Source: Topomyia yanbarensis (lineage: Eukaryota > Arthropoda > Insecta > Diptera > Culicidae). From it: DNA of 64,000 bases. Within the stretch, counting starts at the first letter, position 1. Each line of letters starts with the position of its first letter. Positions 57,645 to 64,000 of this stretch are shown here, piece after piece. The stretch covers positions 186,001 to 250,000 of the forward strand of contig NW_026683338.1 of the NCBI RefSeq assembly GCF_030247195.1. The letters are read 5' to 3'. Position numbers and translations under genes: made by a program. The notes beneath the pieces were generated by a model, which saw only the letters and a program-made list of their open reading frames with translations, was not told the DNA's origin and ran no database searches.

Positions 57645-59082
57645 TGAAATTGGGAATAAAGCGGCGGTAGTAGTTGGCCATTCCTAAGAACCGGCGCAGC
57701 TTAGTTATGGTATTTGGTTTCTCATACTCCATTATAGGTCGTACCTTATCTGGGTTGGGGCGTAACCCCTCTGATGACAATATGTACCCTAGAAATGGCA
57801 GTTCTGACACACAAAATCGTGATTTGGATAAATTTACCGTCAGATTCGCTAATCGGAGTCTCTTGGCGACTTCTCTGAGCAACTGTAAATGTTCCTCAAA
57901 GGTATCTGAAACTACCACAATGTCATCCAGGTACACGAAAATTCTTGGTTCTAGTTCGCCGAACCCAAGTACTACATCCATTAGTCTGGAGAGCGTAGCT
58001 GGACTGTTTATGAGCCCAAATGGCAAGCGGGTGAATTGATACATCCCTCGCCCTGCAACGTTAAACGCAGTGAATTTGCGCGACTCCTTCTCCAGCGGTA
58101 TCTGTAGAAAGGCTTCGGAGAGGTCAATTGTGGATAGATAGTTCGCCTTCTCCAAGCTTCCCAAGATTCGCCCTTGGTGAGGCAAAGCATACGCATCCCT
58201 AACCGTGCGTTCATTCAACTTGCGTGCGTCTATGCACAACCGTAAGTCTCCGTTAGTCTTTTTAATTGGTACCATATTCAGTGACCAATCGGATTGAGAC
58301 TTTTCTATTATTCCGCGTGCTAGCATCCTGTCTACCTCCGCTCTAATTGCTGTCTGCATGGACGGAGAGTAGTTGTAAGGAAACTGTCGCACCGGTTTCT
58401 CTTTTAAAAATTGCTCCATTATGACAATTTTATGTTCGCTCAGTGGTGTGGTATCCAGTTTCCCTGGCACCACCGATTTAAATTCTAATTTTATCGTATC
58501 TATTTGATGTTGTTGTTCGTCTGTTAAGTGCGCAGGTCGAAATGTCAGCTTATCGGACATTTCTTCTACTTCTGTTACGCAATCAACGAACCTCGGTTCA
58601 ATACCAAATAGTTTCCAAAAATCGACCCCGCAAATACAGCCCACTTGTAGTTGTGGTACTAAGAGGGTTCGAACCAAGCGCAGCTGTCTCCCAACTTCGA
58701 ACGGGATTTCCATTTCTCCTAAAACTTCGAAACTTTCTCCGCTCGCTGTCCTCAGATCGATCGACGTCTTCGGCTCAGTTATTTTCCATGACAAAAATTT
58801 CTTATAGACCGTAGGCCCGATTAGTGTACACATACTCCCGCTATCCAATAGCCCGGTAACTTTTACTCCAAATATTTTTAGATTTATATATGGTCTTTGA
58901 TCTAATTTATCACTAACGATAATTTTCAAAATGTGATTAGTGGAACGGTATGCGCTTATATTCGGAACACCTCGCGTCTTTAGGCGGTCCGAATTCCGTT
59001 TTTTAAACAATACGGGCAGTGTGTTTTCTCGAAACCTTTGAATGCGCAAATAGTACAGAAGACTTTGAGTGAATCTGGACAT
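57586..59082 (-). pseudogene. Gypsy pol: protease and reverse transcriptase
   Basis: Protease: VTGLLDSGSMCTLIGPTVYK (active-site DSG). RT: SDWSLNMVPIKKTNGDLRLC, YLSTIDLSEAFLQIPL (motif A), FTRLPFGLINSPATLSRLMD (motif B), FVYLDDIVVVSD (motif C, YLDD) and SELPFLGYILS. The region overlaps the end of gag by ~100 nt in the -1 frame, so the first ~25 codons shown are not translated unless ribosomes slip at 58998-59004. It ends in a +1-type shift near 57645, after RRFIPNFS. Confidence 0.9.
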
Positions 59083-59753
59083 CTATTATAGTGATGTGAT
59101 TTTCCACAGTTATAACAAGTGTTCGGTGGAGGTGGCCGATGGGCCGCAACCAATCCATCCAGGCTTCTGGCGTCCGAAGCTTTTGCTGTACTAGCGTAGG
59201 AACATTCTCCTTTCGGTTCAAATTTTTGTGAGTGCGAGTTGCTTTGTGAGAGATGTTGCTGGGATTTATTTCTCCATTGCTCATTCGATTTTGATTCATG
59301 GAATGAACGGGGTTGAAAATTTCGATTATTCATAGAGTGGGTTGGAAGAGATTGTGAGTCATACTGAACATAGCTTACCTCTCGTGGTTGAGTGAAAGCA
59401 TGAGTATATAATGGGCAGTTAGTTGCATCGATTTCATGGCACACGGCTATCAGAGAATCCATCGTGCACACTGATTTTCCAATCATGGCTCGTTTATAAT
59501 CAAGTCTCAAGTTTCGTTTAAGGAGGTCAAACTTCTCCAACTCGTGAAGCGGCTTGTTCATATTCCGGAATAGTTTCTCCATATCCAAATAGTAGGATTG
59601 GAAAGTTTCATTTCTTTGTTGTCGACGTTGCATTAATTTTAGGTGTATCATAGAATCCAATTCGGGGTGGATGAACATAGCTCTAAGCTCATGAACCAAA
59701 TGGTTCCAATTCAATTGCCGACTGTTCGACCATCTATGGGAGCTGTCCATCAA
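58980..59753 (-). pseudogene. Gypsy gag, C-terminal part
   Basis: Capsid-type sequence (LNWNHLVHELRAMF, RRQQRNETFQSYYLDMEKL, RNLRLDYKRAMIG) followed by a nucleocapsid finger CYNCGKSHHYNRC and a Cys-rich tail (CTICAFKGFEKTHCPYC). An in-frame TAG lies upstream near 59775 and the N-terminal part is absent, so this is a truncated gene; the first codons are not a genuine start. Gag ends with GIRTA just after the slippery site. Confidence 0.8.
58998..59004 (-). promoter_or_regulatory. -1 ribosomal frameshift site A_AAA_AAC
   Basis: The gag frame reads TTA AAA AAC here, so the heptamer A AAA AAC is in the correct phase for a -1 slip. After the slip the frame continues as KKRNSDRLK into protease without a stop. 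Gag otherwise ends 18 nt downstream of the heptamer, at 58980. The same site recurs in the duplicated segment at 62761-62767. Confidence 0.75.
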
Positions 59754-59779
59754 TGTCAGCTTCTTTCTCCGAACAGCCT

Positions 59780-62620
59780 AGATAAGCCGTGTAGTGTCGG
59801 TAGTGGTTGTTTCAACCGGCTAAGAATTACACTACGGACTACCTGTTCCGGTGGTAACACCAAACAGGGAACCCCAATTCCATAGTGTCATGCGACCCGT
59901 GCTATGGGTAAAATTGTTGAGGGGGTTTAAAATATTCTCAATGGCGAACGGAGCCTGGGAAGAGCCGGGCGAACTCCCCAGTAACTGGCTGTGGTCTACT
60001 AGGAGGTTGATAACTCTATTATCTTTCTCCGGACAAAACCAGCCTAGAGGCCGCGTGGCATCCGGCGGGTTGAAGTATGTCAGTTATGGAAATAACTGTC
60101 AAATTCATTCCCAAAGGTGGCCGCGTCACTTATGAGGAGGCAAAGAGCCTTAGACCGATCAGTCTGACCTTCCTTCTCAAATCAGTGGAACGTTTAATCG
60201 ACCACTACATTCGGGATGGTAGCTTGGGCGAGCACCCGCTGCATGCAATGCAACATGGATATCAGCGGGGGAAGTCTACTACCACCCTGTTACACAATGT
60301 TGTCTACAACATTGAAAAAGCTTTTTCACAAAAGCAATCAAGTTTAGGAGTTTTTCTCGATATTGAAGGTGCTTTTGACAACGTGTCTTTCGAATCCATT
60401 TTGGAAGCAGCACGAGATCATGGAGTACCTTCATATATCACGAACTGGATACACGCAATGCTTAGCAACCGACATCTGTGCTCATCGTTAAGACAAGTAG
60501 AGATGAGGAAACTGAGTGTCTGCGGATGTGGTGTGGTGTCACCACTTCTATGGAACCTTGTCGCCGATAGCTTGTTGAGAAAACTAAATGAGCTTGGGTT
60601 TCCGACGTATGGTTTCGCCGATGATTATCATATAATGATCACCGGTATTTGCATTAACACACTTTTTGATTTGATGCAACAAGCCTTATGTGTTGTTGAG
60701 CGGTGGTGTCTTCATGTTGGACTATCAGTTAATCCAAATAAAACCTCAATGGTGCTTTTCACGCAGCGAAGAAGTACAACCGGAGCTCGTCCATTGCAGT
60801 TTTTTGACTCTGAAATTATTGTCGAAGATCCAGTTAAGTACGTTGGGGTAATTCTCGACTCAAAACTTAATTGGACAGCTCACATCGATTTCAGGATCAA
60901 GAAAGCTTGCATGGCCTTTGGCCAATGTAGACGGGCTTTCGGCAAATCCTGGGGACTCAAACCCAAGTACATTCAGTGGATCTACACAACAATTGTTAGA
61001 CCAATACTGCCATACGGGTGCCTTGTTTGGTGGCAGAAGGGAGAAGTCACGACAATCCAATCAAAGTTAAACCATCTTCAGAGGATGGTCTTGATGGCGA
61101 TGACTGGTGCGTTCTCGACAACACCTACTGCTGCTCTCGAGGCACTCTTGAACATAAAACCACTACATGTGTTTCTGAAACAAGAAGCACTTTCTTGTGC
61201 ATACCGTCTTAAGGTTACTGGGCTCTGGAACAGTAACCCAATAGATCGTGTAACTAGCCACACAAGACTGTGGCCCCAAATGGTTACTTGGGATGAATAT
61301 ACACTTGCTCCCAGTGACCTTTCACTCACATGTAGTTTTCCTACTAAAACTTTCAATGTGAGAATTCCTCTTCGTGAGGAATGGCTGTCTGGCTGGATGG
61401 AGCGACAACTTGAAGAATACGTAGTTTGTTATACGGACGGTTCTTTGTTGGAGGGCCGAGCCGGTGCTGGTGCCTATTGTCATGAGATGAGATTGAACCA
61501 ATCTCATTCGCTTGGTAGATACTGTACCGTATTCCAAGCAGAAATCTTTGCGATTCTGTGTGGCGTACAATCCGCACTTCAACAGGGAATTTGCGGTAAA
61601 AGAAACTATTTTTGCTCTGACAGTCAGGCTGCCCTGAAAGCACTTAGTTCGGCAGATTTGAGATCGAAATTAGTAATCGCATGTCGAACTCAAATCGAAG
61701 AACTTAGCATTTCAAATGCTATCTACCTTCTATGGGTACCCGGTCATTCCGGTATTACTGGAAATGAATGGGCGGACGAATTGGCTAGAGCTGGCGCTGC
61801 GACTGATTTCGTTGGTCCAGAACCAGTTCTACCACTGTCAATAAGTTGGATAAAGCACAAGATTCGCTCTTGGGCTGCATTCGAACATGCCAACCATTGG
61901 CGTAGCTTGCAAACTTGCGTTCAAACAAAGGCTTTTCTGCCGGATGTGAGTCCGAAAATGTCAAGAAATTCGTTGCATTTTTCCAAGCACAACTGCAGTA
62001 TTCTGGTCAGGGCACTGACTGGACATTGCAAACTCAATTATCACATGGCTATTATTCAGCGCACTGAGTATTATTCATGTGATCTTTGTGAATCCGATTA
62101 CGGAACATCATATCATTTGATATACAATTGCCCTGTATTAATGCAATTGCGCATCCGGATTTTTGGTTCTCCATACATAGATGAACCTATGTACAGAGAG
62201 CTGAAATTTAAGGGTATGCTTTTGTTCCTAACCCAGTGTGGTAAAGAGCTATAGTTTTTTTAGCCGTATTTGAATGACAATATCTCTTCGGGGGTGTTGT
62301 CGTTCTGTTATCTCAATATCCCCTCGAGGGTGTTGATATATCCGCTCACTGTTTGAGTAGAGGTTCTAAATCCCTCCGGGGGTTGGAAATTTTATTCCTG
62401 CTGTTGTAGCACCTGCAGATCGTTCAGCATCACTCCGGGGGTGCAGAATGCTCTGTTTTAATTGTTATGTGTCGTTGTTTTCCTTACCCCTAACCTTACC
62501 ACTTCCCCAATCCTTCCCATCAGGAAAATGATGAAAAGACGATTCTTGGCAAGGCACAAATCTCCGATCAACATGGGGAACGTGCCATTCGAGCCAGACG
62601 CTACTGATTCCTGATTCCTG
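59780..62620 (+). mobile_element. LOA-clade LINE with ORF1 and endonuclease deleted
   Basis: A 5' leader of ~280 bp (59780-60070, with CCAAACAGGGAACCCCAATT and a GAGCCTGGGAAGAGCCGGG stretch) is joined directly to the start of RT. RT, RNase H and a C-terminal domain follow. The 3' UTR has four CTCCGGGGGTG-type blocks (near 62288, 62323, 62373, 62431) and ends near GATTCCTGATTCCTG at 62620. The LOA clade (Lian of Aedes is a member) has RNase H after RT, as here. It separates two copies of gypsy sequence. Confidence 0.75.
60077..62254 (+). pseudogene. LOA-clade LINE: RT, RNase H, C-terminal finger
   Basis: A 725-codon open stretch. RT: KSLRPISLTFLLKSVERLI, QHGYQRGKSTTTLL, GVFLDIEGAFDNVSFES (motif A), then CGCGVVSPLLWNLVADSLL, where the usual GCPQGGVLSPLLW is short by about three residues including PQG. 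Motif C, YGFADDYHIM, is intact. RNase H: VVCYTDGSLLEGRAG, VFQAEIFAILCG, CSDSQAALKAL and LLWVPGHSGITGNEWADELA. C-terminus: LTGHCKLNYHM and CDLCESDYGTSYHLIYNC. The open frame begins just after the deletion joint, so its Met is not the native start. Loss of the PQG box should inactivate RT. Confidence 0.88.
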
Positions 62621-63335
62621 AACTTTTACTCCAAATATTTTTAGATTTATATATGGTCTTTGATCTAATTTATCACTAACGATAATTTTCAAAATGTGAT
62701 TAGTGGAACGGTATGCGCTTATATTCGGAACACCTCGCGTCTTTAGGCGGTCCGAATTCCGTTTTTTAAACAATACGGGCAGTGTGTTTTCTCGAAACCT
62801 TTGAATGCGCAAATAGTACAGAAGACTTTGAGTGAATCTGGACATCTATTATAGTGATGTGATTTTCCACAGTTATAACAAGTGTTCGGTGGAGGTGGCC
62901 GATGGGCCGCAACCAATCCATCCAGGCTTCTGGCGTCCGAAGCTTTTGCTGTACTAGCGTAGGAACATTCTCCTTTCGGTTCAAATTTTTGTGAGTGCGA
63001 GTTGCTTTGTGAGAGATGTTGCTGGGATTTATTTCTCCATTGCTCATTCGATTTTGATTCATGGAATGAACGGGGTTGAAAATTTCGATTATTCATAGAG
63101 TGGGTTGGAAGAGATTGTGAGTCATACTGAACATAGCTTACCTCTCGTGGTTGAGTGAAAGCATGAGTATATAATGGGCAGTTAGTTGCATCGATTTCAT
63201 GGCACACGGCTATCAGAGAATCCATCGTGCACACTGATTTTCCAATCATGGCTCGTTTATAATCAAGTCTCAAGTTTCGTTTAAGGAGGTCAAACTTCTC
63301 CAACTCGTGAAGCGGCTTGTTCATATTCCGGAATA
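62621..63335 (-). repeat. 715-bp duplicate of the gypsy gag/protease region
   Basis: 62621-63335 equals 58858-59572 at a constant offset of 3763 bp; I saw no difference in the stretches I compared. It includes the gag end with its zinc finger, the slippery site and the first protease residues. The left end abuts the LOA 3' end; the right end abuts an AT-rich LINE tail. Both fragments are on the minus strand. Confidence 0.9.
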
Positions 63336-64000
63336 TTTATTTAATTTATTTATAATTAATTAATATCAACAGACACAGTGTGGTCCTAATGATAATTTCT
63401 TAATCTATTTAAAAAGTCAACATGTAATCTGCTACGTGGAATGTGAAGATCGAACTCGGATGACACTCTGTTGAAGGTCCGCTGCAAACCAATGATGGCA
63501 CCGTTTACTCCATAGTTAGTCCGGCGAAGAGGTAATCGGAGGAATAAATTATTGCGAAGGGCGCGAGGGCGAACATTCATATTTATCGCACTGAGAAGCT
63601 CGGGGCAGTCAATTCGATCTTGTAAAATATCCGAAATCGTCATAGCACGGAATAGATCCCGTCGCACTTGCAATGTATCGAGTCCAATAAGCAAACCCCG
63701 GCTTTCATAACTTGGCAGCTGGTGAGGATTGCTCCAAGGCAATCGACGAAGGGCAAACCGAACAAATCTGCGCTGTACTGTCTCAATTCGATGGACACCG
63801 TTGAGATAATGAGGGTTCCACACAACTGAACAATATTCCAGAGTTGATCGAACGAGTGAGCAGTAGAGAGATTTCAAGCAGTAAATATCTGAAAAGTGCT
63901 TAGATATTCTCATTATGAACCCCAAACAGCGTGATGCCTTTGCGACAATATAGCTGATATGCTGTTTAAACGTCAGTTGTTCATCGAGAAAAACTCCGAG
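63336..64000 (-). pseudogene. Jockey-like LINE, RT thumb and 3' end
   Basis: Running in from the right window edge: LGVFLDEQLTFKQHISYI, CLGFIMRISKHFSD, YCSLVRSTLEYCSVVWNPHY, VQRRFVRFALRRL, and near the end LPLRRTNYGVNGAIIGLQ. This is the region after the catalytic palm of a Jockey/CR1-type RT, ending at about 63386. The ~50-bp tail is TAA/TTA-rich and abuts the duplicated gypsy segment. The upstream RT is outside the window. The frame is open throughout the visible part. Confidence 0.75.

Larger units (their letters stand above)
53913..59779 (-). mobile_element. Ty3/gypsy retrotransposon, 5' truncated
   Basis: Minus-strand order: partial gag, slippery site, protease, RT, RNase H, integrase, long non-coding 3' part, putative 3' LTR ending in ACAACA at 53913. 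Gag N-terminus and 5' LTR are missing: a LOA LINE starts at about 59780. Two 1-nt frameshifts in pol (near 57645 and near 56165) are the main lesions. It lies within the R1 fragment at its 3' side. No envelope gene is recognised. Confidence 0.82.

Overview
The window looks like repeat-rich genomic DNA from a culicine mosquito (Aedes-like). This is an inference from content: degraded retrotransposons of many clades (BEL/Pao, gypsy, I-group, R1, LOA, CR1/L2-like, Jockey-like, Penelope), several DNA-transposon derivatives with readable target-site duplications (TSDs), and a short repeat carrying the CATTCGACTCAGTTCGTCGA-type motif that I associate with mosquito genomes. I recognise no complete host gene, rRNA, tRNA or CRISPR array. 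Almost every coding-looking stretch is a transposable-element (TE) pseudogene, mostly on the minus strand.

Layout. 1-10283: a BEL/Pao element (minus) split by an I-group LINE (about 2131-7955). 10284-13460: a CR1/L2-like LINE (plus) whose endonuclease domain is cut by a 262-bp PIF/Harbinger-type MITE. 13456-15935: a possible tRNA-derived SINE, a second LINE with an internal reverse transcriptase (RT) deletion, and an R1/LOA 3' end. 15936-20770: a second, decayed I-group copy with a 1-kb TA-flanked MITE in its leader. 20790-23196: a mosquito-type repeat and an AT-rich gypsy integrase relic. 23200-28450: an R1-clade LINE with a 37-bp minisatellite in its 3' region. 28451-31140: no recognisable gene.

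31141-48715 is the most informative part. One full-length I/Outcast-type LINE (minus) is split twice. A 5.6-kb hAT-like element (31825-37454, 8-bp TSD) lies inside its RT. A 6.6-kb Penelope composite (40710-47273, 13-bp TSD) lies inside its ORF1. The hAT-like element carries an inner TIR element, a nested MITE, a subterminal repeat array and a candidate 80-nt exon with good splice signals. The Penelope composite has two minus-strand copies created by a 1.45-kb tandem duplication, one plus-strand copy with a 5' inversion, and tandem Helitron-like units with a long TA tract.

48716-53912 is AT-rich non-coding DNA with an hAT-type MITE (8-bp TSD), mosquito repeats, a (CA)n tract, a near-perfect 66-bp-arm hairpin and an R1 fragment. 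53913-59779 is a gypsy element (minus) with a putative 3' LTR, pol and part of gag, including a canonical A_AAA_AAC frameshift site. 59780-62620 is a LOA-clade LINE (plus) lacking ORF1 and endonuclease. 62621-63335 repeats 715 bp of the gypsy gag/protease region apparently without change. 63336-64000 is the 3' end of a Jockey-like LINE.

The elements do not work together. They form a stratified record of insertions, and several events can be ordered because reading frames rejoin exactly when an insert and one TSD copy are removed.
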